Shown here: positions 12,401-24,700 of the stretch, piece by piece
Numbering within the stretch: position 1 is the first letter of the stretch
How the letters are laid out: each line of letters opens with the position of its first letter
Source: Celoporthe dispersa
Taxonomy: Eukaryota > Ascomycota > Sordariomycetes > Diaporthales > Cryphonectriaceae
Length of the DNA stretch: 64,000 nt
Reading direction: 5' to 3'
NCBI GenBank assembly: GCA_016584495.1
Contig: WAID01000002.1
Coordinates: 1,364,001 to 1,428,000 of the forward strand
Position numbers and translations under genes: made by a program
Notes under the pieces: generated by a model
What the model was told of the DNA's origin: nothing
The model's database searches: none
Seen by the model: only the letters and a program-made list of their open reading frames with translations

Positions 12401-13288
12401 TTTGGTGTTCTCGTTGCCCATCACCAAGGCAGCCTTGGTGCACTGCAGGTGGATTGGGAAGAACTGCAGCAACAAGGGAAGCTCGTCCTCTGAAGAGCGG
12501 TTTTCATGCTGAGCCGCGCCACCGTCTTCGAGCACAGTACTCTGCCAAGTCAGCTGCTGCTTCGCGGACCCAACATCGCTGCTGTCTGCGCCAGGAGGCC
12601 CGTTAGCTGAGGCCGGGTTGCGGGCTGCACCGTCAGGCACAGCCTCCTTCGTCGTCCTTGCATTACGCCTTCTCAACTTGGCATGGCTGTCATCCTCACC
12701 ATGATCAGCAGCGGGCGGGGTGTCCGTTGCATCACTGAGCATGCCCTCGAGGACAGAGTCGTAAGCCGCACTGCGATTGTAGACGAACCACTCGAGGCCT
12801 GATACGACGACGTTGACCCGGCAGGGAAGCTTCGACTTCCTGTTGTCCTTGCCGTCTGCCTGCGCCTTGGCATTGTTCTTTTCATTTACGAGGCCGACAT
12901 CCCGTACCCTCCACTGCCAGTACGACCAAGTAATGTAGCCCTTCTGAATGAGTATGGTCTCATTGTTGCCATGGTACCGCAGCCGGGTGAAGAAGACTCG
13001 CCCGCCGAGCAGAGAGATCTGCAGGGCCTGTATGTCGAGATAGACGCCGTACGCTCTCCAGGTGTATGCCCGGAGGGCCAGTGATATCAGAGATGCGAAC
13101 GCTCTGTTGAAGTAGGCGAGGAAGAAGACGGACAGGACGAGAGCAACGATGCAGTAGCCGAGGAATACACTGGCAGGGTGACAGAGTCAGCACATAAAAG
13201 AACCAGAGGTACGCCTTCGAAGGGCTTCAATATACCCGCTAAACCCAGAGTTCGCGTAGGGACTCCTTTCGGCCGTGCTTGGGTCCAT
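3453..13288 (-). CDS. CSF1: CSF1, bridge-like lipid transfer protein (frameshift at about 10197)
   Basis: A giant protein of about 3,256 aa. Exon 1 is 13236-13288 (MDPSTAERS...), followed by a 66-nt intron, then one very long exon from 13169 down. The N-terminus has a single membrane helix (about residues 19-38) followed by FNRAFASL, RAYTW, LQISLLGGRVFF and YITW, which match the start of yeast Csf1. Csf1 belongs to the BLTP1/Tweek family of bridge-like proteins that carry phospholipid between membranes from an ER anchor; in yeast it supports PE supply for GPI-anchor synthesis and cold growth. The reading frame breaks once, at about 10197: ...FLTTLMSGGK is followed one base out of frame by AFTFDDEENAL. 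One missing base in AAGGCCTT-GCG restores it. A 41-nt intron could also restore frame, but it would remove conserved residues and is too short. The C-terminus at 3453 ends in SRILGSS. It shares a divergent promoter with the DUF300 gene. Confidence 0.9.
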
Positions 13289-13961
13289 CGTAGCGACCGT
13301 CCTCGTCTTCAGCCAGCGGTGGCACTCCACGCTCCCCGTGATCTGTCAACTGCTCCCATATGACTGACCACTTTCGCCATGCCCCCCGGATCATGCCATT
13401 CTAGGTCGAGCTGGGAGAACCGTCGTCCGAGATGTAGTGTCTGGCAACCGAAGTAACCTGAGCTGTGCTGTGCGTTGTAACTGTCATTTCAGTGTGGTAC
13501 CAAGCATTAGCTCAGGAGTTTGGGAGGTACGACATTAGATTGACATTCAGGCAGGGGTATTTGCAGTAGCTCAGCATGCACTGGCCCCACGTCATCCAGC
13601 GTGCTGGCAGACACCCCTGCAGCCCTGCTGGACATCACCTAGGAGCCACTATTTTGTACAGCGAACTACTCTGTACACGCTACCCCAACCTCGACCCCGA
13701 GCAGTGGGGTCTGGCCCTGTGCTACAGTACAGCACACTTCCCTGCTTCCCCAACGATGAAGCATGTGCCTCTCATATTGTTAGTAGTCGTCACTCTTCTT
13801 CCTCCTCCTCAGGCTTGCCCCGTCCTGCACATGATCACCGCCAGACCACCTCCAAACCCACCACCACAAGCTCCGAGGATGATGATCTTGTGCTTGTAGG
13901 GCATTGTCCTCTTGTCTCTGCACTTCTTCCTCTTGTTTTGTACCGTCTGACGTGCGAGGCC
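13289..13961. other. Divergent promoter region between CSF1 and the DUF300 gene
   Basis: These 673 nt lie between the CSF1 start (leftward) and the DUF300 start (rightward). A frame open from 13704 runs into the DUF300 ATG, so a longer N-terminus cannot be excluded. It is low-complexity (Ser, Thr and Pro repeats) and lacks family similarity, so I treat it as leader. Confidence 0.4.
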
Positions 13962-16011
13962 ATGTCTGGAGGCACCGGCCAAAAGCTCACCTACGCCACC
14001 ACGGTGGTTGCTGGCGTCGCGTCCTTATCAGCAACCATCCTGTCCCTCATGTATGTCCCGCGACAACTCTGCGTGCCTCCTGTGCTCAGGTGACTAACAC
14101 GTCCTCCCATAGATCAATATGGCTACAAACGTATGTCGAGAGCCGACCTGCCCCCGCTGCCTCCTCGATCGCCCCCCGCTGATGCGCCTCTAGCAAGAAC
14201 TACAGGAAACCGCTATTGCAGCGATATGTCGTGCGCATATTGCTCATGTAAGTCCCATAGACATCCGAGTACGGTCGACAAGTACAGGCCTAACACAATA
14301 TGCACTCTCAGGGTGCCTATCTACTCGATATCGTCGTGGATTAGTCTAGTCTCGTTTACGGCCGCACAGTTCGTCGATCCAATACGCGACATCTACGAAG
14401 CCTTCACCATCTACACCTTCTTCCAGCTCCTGATCAACTACCTCGGCGGCGAGCGGTCTCTCATCATCCTCACCCACGGCCGAGCCCCCGTCAGCCACCT
14501 GTGGCCCCTAAACCACGTCCTCTCCCGCGTCGACATTTCCGACCCATATACCTTCTTGGCAATCAAGCGTGGCATTCTGCAGTACGCCTGGCTGAAGCCC
14601 ATCTTGGGCATCTCCGCCATCGTCATGAAGGCGACGGGGACATACCAGGAGGGGTACATAGGCGTGAGCTCGGGCTACTTCTGGAGCGGGCTCCTCTACA
14701 ACATCAGCGTGACGATGAGCCTATACTCGCTCGGGCTGTTCTGGGTGTGCATGCACGACGACCTCAAGCCCTTCCGGCCCGTGCCCAAGTTCCTGTGCAT
14801 CAAGCTCATCATCTTCGCGTCCTACTGGCAGGGCTTTGCCCTGTCGATCCTGGTCTGGCTGGGTGCGATCCCGGACGACGTGAAGGGATACACGCCCGAC
14901 AACCTGGCCGCGGCGATCCAGGACGCCCTGATCTGCCTCGAGATGCCCATCTTCGCCGTGGCGCACTGGTATGCGTTCTCGTGGCACGACTTTGCGGATA
15001 ACAGCCTGTCTGCGGCCCGGATGCCGGTCTGGTACGCCTGTCGGGACGCGTTCGGCCCTCGGGACCTGATCGAGGACTCGAAGGAGACTTTTAGTGGAGA
15101 CAAGTACAAGTATCGGTACTTTGATGCGAGCGACAGGGTCATGGCTCACGAGGACTCAAAGTCGAGGCTGGCGAGGCTGAAGGCGGGCATGCGGTACGAG
15201 AGGGGCGGCAAGGGGAAGTACTGGCTGCCGAGCCCTGGCGAGATCAACGAGGGCACCTCCCTGCTGCGCGGCGAGTCGAGCCGGGACAGGGCGCAGATGA
15301 CGCATGGAGCGCTGGACGAAGATCCGACTATGGATGAAGAGATGGAGAGCCTGTATCGGAAGGCCAAGAAGCTCGAGTTTGGCGACTGGAACGTTCGTCC
15401 TCCCCCAAATCTGCAGCCCTGCCCTCCACGCGGAGTATCTGACTGACTCTTGGCTACAGTATCCAGTCTTGACCGCCAACAAGCCCTACCGGGATATGTG
15501 GACCACACCACAGCCCAGCTTCGCTCGACTGCCTGGTGTCGAGCCCCGGTCGTCCTCATCATCTCCCTCGACCACGCGCCCGACGCCGAGGGCAAGGACG
15601 CCCAGCACTGACCTCATAAAATCCAAGTCAAAGAAGAAAGGCAAAGGCAAAGACTCACTCAACCCCGCAGGCTCGAGCCAGAAGGCCTCAGCCCACCACA
15701 AGGCCCAGAGCCATCACTCTCAACACGCACCAAAGCCCTCGCCACCGCTGCCCCACGAGGAAGACGCAGGCCCGTCGGGCTTCGGGACCGCGAATGAAGA
15801 CTACAACACCCTGACGGAGGAGTACCTTCAGGCAGCCCAGCGCACGGGCTACGACGGCCGGGTCAAGAACGTCGAGAACGAAGGGCCGCTGGTAGAGGGC
15901 TCGAAGGCGTGGGAGGAGACGCACGAGGAGCGCGAGAGCCCACCGGCAGTCAAGACCCCGATCGGGGCCATTGATGGCTCGGACGAGTTTAGGAATGTCT
16001 GGGGCCGATGA
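13962..16011 (+). CDS. Ost-alpha/TMEM184/LAZ1-type (DUF300) membrane protein
   Basis: Five exons: 13962-14050, 14113-14130 (an 18-nt microexon), 14194-14247, 14312-15392 and 15460-16011, encoding 597 aa. After a short N-terminal helix come QRYVVRILLMVPIYS and the WISL...YEAFTIYTFFQLLINYLGG segment typical of TMEM184/organic solute transporter alpha. Further helices follow (LKPILGISAIVMKATGTY; GLLYNISVTMSLYSLGLFW; KLIIFASYWQGFALSILVWLGAI; EMPIFAVAHWYAF). The family has seven membrane helices. In animals it transports bile salts or steroids, and in plants and fungi it lies on endosomal, vacuolar or plasma membranes with poorly known substrates. Residues after about 370 are cytosolic, with KYKYRYFDASDRVMAHEDS followed by a long Ser/Pro/Lys-rich disordered tail. 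The frame is intact throughout, and all splice phases agree. Confidence 0.88.
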
Positions 16012-17283
16012 GAGAAGAAAAGGGAGGAAAGAAAAAAGAGAGCAAGCAAGCTTTTTGGCATGGGCTCCTTTTGTCCTTGGGCGTGAATGAATTTACAGCA
16101 AGCAAGCAAGCACACTATTGTATGAGCCTTGATGATACCCTGTATATTCCGTGGTATTCTTCTATGTGGGGTCTCTTGCGCACAGGCGGGTGAGGAGGTT
16201 GTTTTTGTTTTTGTTTTTTTTTTGGTCTTCTTTTTTCTCTTCTTGGTTCTTAGACACGTACGGGTGGTAACAATGCATGATCTGGCGTAGCGTGGCGTCT
16301 AGCACAATCGACCATTACGTTGCTGTCGTATGGCTATCATGGTGTGCGTTGGGCTGCGCTCATGATGTTGATTAAGAACGTGTCACCCATGAGAAGAACT
16401 TATTCAGGCTGTAAACTTAAAATCTGTCACAGGTTCAGAATCCCTCGAAACGAGCCGTGATCTTTAAACAGGTACTATCTCCAACCAAATAGGAGCCCAC
16501 TGCTCAGCCATCACAAGCCACAACGGAATACGATGAGTTTTTTTACTTTTTGTTTAAAAAAAAAAACAAAAGAGGAGAGCGGGAGAGAAGCACATTGAAG
16601 CTACATACTTGTTTGTACCTAGTAGTTTCTCGCTCATCTTTGCCAAGTAAACGCCCTCGTCTTGCCCATGGAGGGGGAATATCCCATCCCTTCGCACTTC
16701 TACCATAGTCCATAAAATGCAAGACTCAACTTTTATTTTATTTTTTTCGGCCTCAGGCACGTACGAGAAATAATTGGTGGTGTATGACCTGCTCATGATC
16801 GAGGGTGTCCCGGCCATCTCTGCATCCAAATCCGCAAGGTCACTAAACATGCACCGATAACTCTCTCCACGAGACCAGCCAGCTCCTCAACCCATATGAG
16901 GAGGGCCATCCACCCATTCAACTGAAAAGGTGCCCGACTCCGATTTCCACCAGTGCATCTCCTGCCAAATGTTGTGACGCCATGTCATGTCTTGTAAGAG
17001 TCCAGCACTCCAGAGTCTTCGAGAGTTGATGCAAGATGAAAATGAGAAAGAAGAGAGGGGGGGGGACTTTCAAATGATCCGTTTTCAGGCAAAAGAGAAA
17101 AGTACAGCAGATTGGCAGTTGATGTCAACCGATGCAGGCTTGCTGATAGCTGAGAAGAGCAGAAACTCGGGGATTTCTAAAATGTGGTCATTATCCATTA
17201 TATTCTTGGCGTCGTAGATCCCTATCGTTCGTAGAAGCCTAGCCTTCTGAATCCCAATTGTATGCGTTGTATCCTGCAGGATC
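16012..17283. other. Intergenic between convergent genes, no gene seen
   Basis: This holds the 3' flanks of the DUF300 gene (+) and the transcription factor gene (-). It is lower in GC, with T and A runs at about 16200-16225 and 16550-16567. A 98-codon minus-strand frame at 16554-16850 has no recognisable domain or codon bias. Confidence 0.45.
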
Positions 17284-20200
17284 CTATCCTATAGGTGAAA
17301 ACGCAACAGCAGCAGCAGCAGTAGCAGCAGCAGTAGCAGCAGCAGCCTGGGTCGTCTGCGGGCTAGAGTCGGCCTGCAAATCGTCCTGGCCGCTACTATC
17401 CTGGCCAAACTCCTGTGCGTCGGCCTGGGGATCTTGCTGGAAACTCTGGCCCTCTGCAGGTTGCGCAGCAGGGTCGACAGCCGAGGCCAGGTCAGAGGTG
17501 TGGACCGAGGAGTCCGGCTGCTCTTGGGACGGCAGTAGGTGCTCCGGAAGGAGGATCGTCGAGCAGAAATGCAGCTCCAGGCTTCGCGAGTTGGTGGGCC
17601 GGAAGGGGGGATCCTGCCGGCGCTTGATAACATGGGCAGCTAAGGCAAGGACAAGAGAGTCAGCACCCACCCACCAGGTGCATCAGTCCTCAATTACCCC
17701 CATGAGGCCGGGCTCACTTACCTTTGAGCTTGATCCGGTCAAAGTACGAGGAGAAGGTGGAGCCATAGTCCTCCACCACGAGCACGCCGTCACGCTCCCG
17801 TACTTCCACCCTTGGCATAGCCTTGCGGATCTGTAGGAGCATGCGCAACAGCTCAGCGACCTGGTCGCCCTGCGCGATGAAGTAGCTCGGCTGCTTGCTG
17901 GGGTGGGGCCAGCCGTGGTGGATCTCGGAGATCTGCTCCCAGACCTTGAACGCCCAGACAGCCTTCTCCACGCTGATGAGCAGTAACAGTACCGCGAAAA
18001 ACATATTCTCGTCGATAGTCGCACGGCCGTCCTGGAGATCGCGCTGCAGGTGCCTGAGGATCTCCTTGCTCGCGAGCTCGGCTCTCTGCTCGGCCGCCGC
18101 CGTGAGCTGCAGCCCGAGCATCTTGTAAACGTCCTCGTCTGTCTCCCTGGTGATCGGTCCGGCGACCGCCTGTCGGATCTCGGCAGAGGGCTGAGCGTTG
18201 AACCTCCAGCTCGTCTCCCGATCGATCACCTCGACGCACGCCCAGAGCTCGAGGGCCAGCTTGAGGTTCCGCTCCGGCACGTGCCTCCTGTTGGCCAGGC
18301 CGAGGGCTGTCTCGAGTGTGATGCGCGAGAAGGCAGACTCCTCCTTCCCGATGAGCTCTGGCAGTATCTCGCTGACATAGGTCTGCATCCTGTCGGGGAG
18401 GTCATCGTTGGGGTCGATCATGACGACCTTTGGAAAGACGGTCTGGTACTCCCTGCTGAGCGTGGGATCGTAGACCACACCGGGTTCGGTGCCGAGGAGT
18501 GCCTCGCAGCCGAGGACGGTGCCAGCATCTGAGTGGGTGGCCTCTAGCACGACGATGGGATACTTGGTGTTCCACTTGGTCTTGCAGGTGTCGACCTCGG
18601 CCTTGCGGTGGTTCTCGTGAAGGCGAGCATTGAACAGGTCTATCTTCTCGGTGATCTTGGTGCGGATGCAGCCTGAGCGCCAGACGCGGGGGCCAGGACC
18701 TTGCGGCAGGTCAGGCAAGGGGTGTCATCCGAGCACGTCTTCCTCAAGATCCGACAGCGAATGCAGGCTCCAATCTTTCTTATGTTCTGGACCTCCCTCC
18801 TGCGGGGCTCGGAGAACCGCGCCCGTGCGTGGCGCCCTCTGCCGCCGTTCCGATCCACGCGAAAGACGGAGCGCGATGGCTCTCCCAGCATCGGTCGTAT
18901 GTCGGGAAGCCTGGCTGGCTCGTTTGTGCTTGCACCAAAGGTGTACTCACCCCACGGCAGCTGTGCGGGTCCGGGAGGGTGGCCTGTGGAGGGCTCTGGG
19001 TGCTGGTGGTGAGCAGCTGGCGGGTGGTCCTGCGGGCCAGGTGAGCCGAGGCGGCCGTCGTCTGCTGCCGGTGCGCTGCTGAACGTGGCCGGCGTCTCCA
19101 TCTGAGCTGGCGTGTGCCTGTCTGTGCCGGGATCGTTGGTCGTCAGGAAGGACCCAGCAGGTGCAACGGCATGGAGAGCTGGAGGGGGGGCGGGAGGAGG
19201 CGTGGCTGAGCCGCGCGAGGCCTCGCCGATGGCTCGGGCAAGCTCCTGGCGCAGGTTCTCCTCGGGGTTGCGATCGTAGTCTTCGAACAGTGTGGGATCA
19301 ACCAGCGATCCTGTGTTCAGCCGTGCCGTGGCTGCTGTGGCGACCGAGATGGCGGGGTTGTTGATGTGGTCTAGAACATCGTCAGCGGCAGGGCGGGCCT
19401 GCTTCTCAATGCCGACCGGGCTGCCAAAGTCGATGGCAACTGTGGCAAGTGTCAGTCAGGCGCCGCCGCGAGGAAGACGGCCGCGAACATGGACACCTAC
19501 CTTGCTTGTCCTGTGGCTGAAGCTGCGGCTGGTCCTTCTGCGGTGTGGACTGTGGGCTCGAGAAGGCAAACTGATCGTGGACCTGGAAGGGGTTGGACCC
19601 AACAGGTGCAGCGGGGCCAGACGACGAGTTGATCATGATGCCATCAGACATGTGGTCAGCAGCGGACAGGAGGTGTTGTTGAGCCTGCCCGTCGTCCTCT
19701 CCAAAGTCGCGGTCGTCACGGTCCATACGGCGGGAGACCTCTGCAAGAGCCTCCAGGCGGGTCCAGCTCTGCTGGTGCGGCAGCATGTCGAGGTTCAGGG
19801 GAGACATCCCTGCGGGGACCTGCTGCTGGAGCTGCTGGAGGTGACCCTGCTGGGCCTGCCGGGACTGCTGCTTGGCCTGTCGAGACGATTCCGGGCGCTG
19901 GGGGTCGATGTCGGCAAAGCGGAGGGCAGCATCGATGCGGTCCTGGGAAGAGATCATGGTGCACTTCTTAGTGATATGCTTTCTCAGGCTCTCGACCCGG
20001 CCCTTCTTAAAGACCTCGCCGCAGAGCTTGCAGCTGTGAACATAGCTATACGACATGGGTCAGCTGCGAGTGACATATCGATACGTGTCTGGCACGTGAT
20101 AACGGACAGCGTGTAGGTGACATGAGCTCCCATCGAGACCGGATGAGGTTATGAAAGAAGGGGGGTGGGGGGGTTCACATAAGTGAATATAAACTGGAAA

Positions 20201-20452
20201 TATAAAATAAAAAGCAGTTTTAAACAAGAAAAAGAAAAGAGAGAAAAAAGAAACATTGATCGAATCACTGAGGAGCAGACAAGATGCCGAAAATCAAGGG
20301 CAACACGAGAGTCTGTTCGCGCGCACACAACGAGGCGCGCGAGAACTCTAGCCAGGACTCGGCTGGGTCTCGACTCACCGGTTGGAATTGTCCTTCAGCT
20401 TCTCTCCTCGGTCGAAGAACTGCTTGATGACTGGATGCTGCAGGCGGCCCAT
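17284..20452 (-). CDS. BED-like/C2HC plus Zn2Cys6 transcription factor (frameshift at 18688-18692)
   Basis: Four exons: 20379-20452, 19501-20045, 17722-19439 and 17284-17639, encoding about 897 aa. Exons 1 and 2 form an N-terminal zinc-finger module: HPVIKQFFDRGEK, then C30-x2-C33-x14-H48-x4-C53 (HSCKLCGEVF...KHITKKC), a BED/C2H2-like DNA-binding finger. A long Gln- and Ala-rich linker follows. Near residues 432-464 is a Zn2Cys6 cluster, ACIRCRILRKTCSDDTPCLTC, whose sixth Cys (in RVWRSGCIRTKI) is reached only after a one-base shift at the C5 run (G5 at 18688-18692 on +). The rest resembles the helical middle region of fungal Zn-cluster regulators (about 350 residues). The C-terminus is Gln/Ala-rich, ending in a polyalanine tract coded by a GCT/GCA microsatellite. 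It probably acts as a nuclear DNA-binding regulator with an unknown target. A 44-nt in-frame intron could avoid the shift but would delete the sixth Cys. Confidence 0.8.
17300..17345. repeat. CAG/TAG-type trinucleotide microsatellite coding polyalanine
   Basis: On the + strand this is an imperfect run of AGC units. On the minus strand it encodes the Ala-rich tail (AAAATAAATAAAAVA) of the Zn2Cys6 regulator just before its stop codon. Such tracts change length easily, so the C-terminus may be polymorphic. Confidence 0.8.
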
Positions 20453-20586
20453 CGTGGAATGATGTGACTGCCACCGGAGAGGCAGCGGAACTCTTCCCAC
20501 GCCTGGGGGGAGCGGAGGGGGGGAGGGAGGTCGGCTTGCTTGTCCCCCTCTATAGCCTCGCAAGGGCCAAGGTTCTCTCTCTTACG

Positions 20587-20633
20587 CTCTCTCTCTCTCT
20601 CTCTCTTCTTCTTCTTCTTCTTCTTCTTCTTCT
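20587..20633 (+). repeat. (CT)n/(CTT)n microsatellite
   Basis: A CT dinucleotide run passes directly into about ten CTT units upstream of the transcription factor gene. It is GA-rich on that gene's sense strand. Confidence 0.9.
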
Positions 20634-20857
20634 CCCTCACTCCCTCGTAGATGGGACCCGTCGTCGGGGTATATGCGATACCGATGCGATGGCGATGCGA
20701 TGGCGGATAAAAATCTGCCGGCGTAAACGACACCGCCTTTTCCAGGATGTGGATCTCTCTGCAGGGACTCGGAAAGGCGGTATGAAGAGAAAGAATTCAG
20801 ACTTGACTTGGGACTGGGGGGCGGGACGGGACGGGAGGATGGATGGGGGGCCAAGGC

Positions 20858-20882
20858 TTTTTTTTTTTTTTTTTTTTTTTTT
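20858..20882 (+). repeat. Poly(T) tract, 25 nt
   Basis: An uninterrupted run of T between G-rich segments. Its true length is uncertain, given how often homopolymers appear wrong in this window. Confidence 0.9.
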
Positions 20883-21781
20883 ACATAGTAAGAGGGCCCT
20901 GACAAATCGTGGAGGGGGGGAGGGGGGTGGGGGGAAAGGCCAAGAGATCCTCGTCCCTGCTCATCGACTACCTTAGTGACTGTCGTTTGTGCATGTTTTG
21001 GACTAGCTGCTTTGCTGGCCTGCCTCTCTCCATTCCCTCTATGGGACGGCTGAGGCTCGTAGTCCTCATCATCATGAGGAGTCCTTTTGTCATTGTCATA
21101 CAGCATGTGCTCCTAAAGATGATTCTCGTTGTCAAACCAGGACTTATATGCACCTGAAACCAAGACCTGCATGTAGCTTTGCACGTGCTACCATGGGAAA
21201 GGGTCTGTCTTTCTCTCAGCGGAACAAGAGAAGAAAAATAAAAATAAAAATAAAAAATAGAACAATACCACATCAAATCTATGACAAGAGATGTAAACTT
21301 GCCCCTAATGGCTAGTTGTAGTATCGACATACAGGTGGCAATCCCGAGATCCACTGCTGTGCTGGCAAAGTGCTGGCACATTGTGATCCACCACCACTTG
21401 GCACTCGTGTCGAGGATGCAGCAGCAACTAGGCTGGAACACAATGTCTGGAGGGGCCGGGTGGGTTTGGAGTTCAACTCTCAAGAACTGGTGTTACAGAA
21501 GCCCCCAAGATATGGGTCGGGCTCACAAGAACAGCCAGTTTGGTATCGGTTTGTATGTGCATTGCCTTGTGCCGCCAGACCCAATCAAAAGACACACACA
21601 GTCGCCCTCCAGCACCGAGGATTATGCTCAGATACAGACAGTCCTGCATCTTTCCGTATCCCGTATCAGAGGAGCTGAATGGCAGATCAATAAGATGAAT
21701 GGCCTGGTATCTTGACATTACCCTATACTCGCTCGCTTCCCCAGATCGCTCTTCGCCCCCTCCCCCCCTTCCCCCAAGCCG

Positions 21782-24700
21782 CTACCTCATGTCGAACCCA
21801 GCGACAGACAGATTCGTGGTAGAAACACTACTGTTATCCGCCCGCGCCCCCGACCCCGGCGCCGCCTCTCTCCGGCGCGGCTTGCGGAAGCACGCAAATT
21901 CGCTCTTGCTCGCCTCTCGCAGCCTCTTAAGCACGCTCCTCATCTCCGGCAGCTCGCTCTGCAGCCTGGCGCGGGCGTCGTTGTCCGTCCGCGAGTCCAG
22001 CTCTTGGTAGATCTGCGTCTGGATCTCGGTGGACTTCTCGGTCATGTACTGGCTCAGCGTCTGCGCCACGAACTCGACGTCGAGCGTCGCCTGCATCAGG
22101 GCGGAGAGGCTGTACTTGGGCCGGGACTTGAAGGCCTCGAGGAGCTCGCGCGAGGACTGCTCCAGCAGGTACGAGAGGACCTGGCTGGTGAGCGTGGCGG
22201 CGGTAGTGGATACTTGCGAGTGAACCAGAACCAGCTCGAGGAGGGCCTTGTAGACGTACGGCCTCACCTCCCGAGCCTTGTCGTTGGGCGAAGCAGGCGC
22301 CCAGTCTGCCGCCGTGATGCCTTGCCGGATGCTGCCTCGGAGAGACTCTATGTACGGCCGCGTGTAGGACTGGAACAGACGTGCGTCGATCTGGCCCAGC
22401 ACATCTTTGATCTTCTTCTCCTCGTCCGTCAGCTTGACGGAGAAGGCGTTCTCGAACTGGGTGTTCAGGCCTGGTACTACTTCGGCCCGCAGCGCCTGCA
22501 GGTTGCTAAGCGTCAATAGCATGCGCACGTTCTGCAACACAGGGTCAGCATTATTCTTTTTCATAACCAGGAGGCCCAAGGGCTAGACTGACCCTGTCGC
22601 CAGCGTTCAGGGTCAACGCGCTGGTCATGCTGGATGGTGCGAGCTGCCGCCGTTGAGGGCAACGAAGCCCTCCTCGGTCGTCCACTCATCATCTGACCTC
22701 CGGGCAGAGCGCTCCGCATTTTCGACCATGCCACTCAGTGCCTTGTACAGTGTCGTGACGTACTGGCTGCGGACCATCTGCAGAAGCTTGGCCGGTGGCG
22801 GCTGGACGATATCCCCGGCGCCTGGTTTCGACATGGCGTCTGAGATGTATAAGATCTGCTGCATGCCCGTGAGCAGGGCGCTCTCGAAAGCCTTGAAGCT
22901 CGCGGGCATCTTGGTGACATCCTTTCTCTCCGGCGATCTGCTCCAGTCCTCGACATATTTGATGTTCTCGGCATCCTTGTTCCAGGCGGCACACACGGCC
23001 GTGACGCAGCGGTCTCTTGCGGAGCCAACAAGGGCCCTCAGCCTCTCGAGCACCGCACCGTCTCCTCCGGCGACCGGAGCAAGACTAGCCATATCACAGG
23101 AGCCAGAGCCCACCAGCACGAGCACCTTCGCCAGGTAGTGAACACCGCTGACGGAATTCGACCAGGGAGGCCAGAAGGCAAACTTTTCCCATGCCTCCCC
23201 CCGCTTAGGTGATGGTGGGGGGATGCTGCCGGGGTCGAGGTTCGTGCGAGGTGCCTTCAGCGTGTTGGGTGTAAGCGGACCTCCGCCGCCGGCCAGAGAC
23301 GCTGTCAGGGGCGTGCTGGGCTCTGACGGCATAGGAGAGAGCAGCATGGACAGGTCGTCTGGAGGTGGTCCGACGAAGAACAGGAATACATGCTCCCGGA
23401 TGGCGTCCACGAGTTCGACCGTGCCCTTCTGCAGGTCTGCGGCCCCTTGCTTTGTCAGTTCGTGATGTTTCAGTGATTCGCCGTTGTACCCAGCCGGCAA
23501 GGACTTCTGTAGCCTGCCCTCCAAGAACCCTTGCACCGTCTGCCAGAACTCCACGACCTCGCCAATGATACCCTGGGAGGAGAGCATGCTGGTCAGGAAC
23601 GATATGATCCTCTCCCACAGTTCCACTATGTCGGCAGAGTCGAAGGACTGAGACCTGCTCTCTATGGACTGCCGCGCAATGGATTTGACATGGTTCGCGA
23701 TCGCCTGCGGCCCAGGTCTGTCGGCATTGGCGATGCGCCGTCTGGCAACCTCGATCTCGACCTTGGTCCGTTCTGCCGTGGAAGCGACCTTTGCCTTGAG
23801 GTAATCATAACGGCTGAGGAGCCAGATCCATATGGGGTTCTCGTCCACACCCAGCTCGAGCAGGATGCTGATGAGCTCCATGTGCTGGTCCCGCCGCCCA
23901 CTTGCTTCCGACTTTGGTGCGGTGTGGAGGGTGATGAGCTTCTTCCACGTGTCGCGCTTAAAGGCCTCGATCTGTTCATGTACGTCGTGCCACATCCGAG
24001 CGGCCAGGAGCACCTGGTAGAGCTGGTCATCGGGCAGTCTGTCCTGAGAGCCCCTCTGGGCCATCCTGCGGGCCTCCTCCGCGAACTTCCTCGCCTTGTT
24101 GTACTCCTCCACCAGTGCCTCGTGGTCCTTCCGCTTGATGCTCTCCGCGACAGCCGAGCTCGTCTCGACATACTCCTGGTACTTCTCCAGGGTCGCAGCA
24201 ACCACCTTCAGGTTCTCCTCCTTGTCTCTGCCGCCGAGAGCCGGCCCCCAGACATCCTCTGCCTTGGCGGAGACATCGAGCAGGGGAGCCTTGATGCCAG
24301 AGACACCGTACTCGCTCTCCTTGATCAGCGCGTTCTTTTTCCTCGGGTCCGGGGCCATCGGGTTTGCCAGGCCCGGGCCAGAACTACTCCGGAAGCTGTT
24401 CCTGCTCGCGTGCCGGCTATGAGGCCGAGCCCGGTTCGCAGGTGGCGCAGGCGGGTTCGGGTCGGCGCCACGGTACTTCATCTCCTTATAGACGTTGTCG
24501 ATGGTCGCCTTTGCGCGGACGAAGCGCTCGAAGTTGGACTCGACGAGGACCTTGAGCGAGGCGCTCTTCTGGTCGATGGACTGCGACAGGACGTCGAGGC
24601 CGTTCAGCAGGGACTGGGTGTCCGCTGCCGCGTGCATCTGGGAGAGGAACAGCGCGGGGGAGAAGGTGGTGGAGGACATGAGGAAGCGTTGTCCTGCAGC

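Larger units (their letters stand above)
20453..21781. other. Leader of the transcription factor and 3' flank of SEC5, no gene seen
   Basis: The region upstream of the transcription factor is rich in simple repeats: CT and CTT runs at 20587-20633, a T25 tract at 20858-20882, G-rich stretches and an (AAAAT)n-like tract near 21232-21258. Open frames here are repeat-driven. The pyrimidine-rich run falls 140-180 nt upstream of the ATG and fits a fungal leader/promoter. Confidence 0.45.

Noticed and set aside
18675..18718. 44-nt intron to explain the Zn2Cys6 frame change
   Set aside because: It would remove the sixth zinc ligand and the APRVWRSG block. A single C in a C5 run explains the data better.
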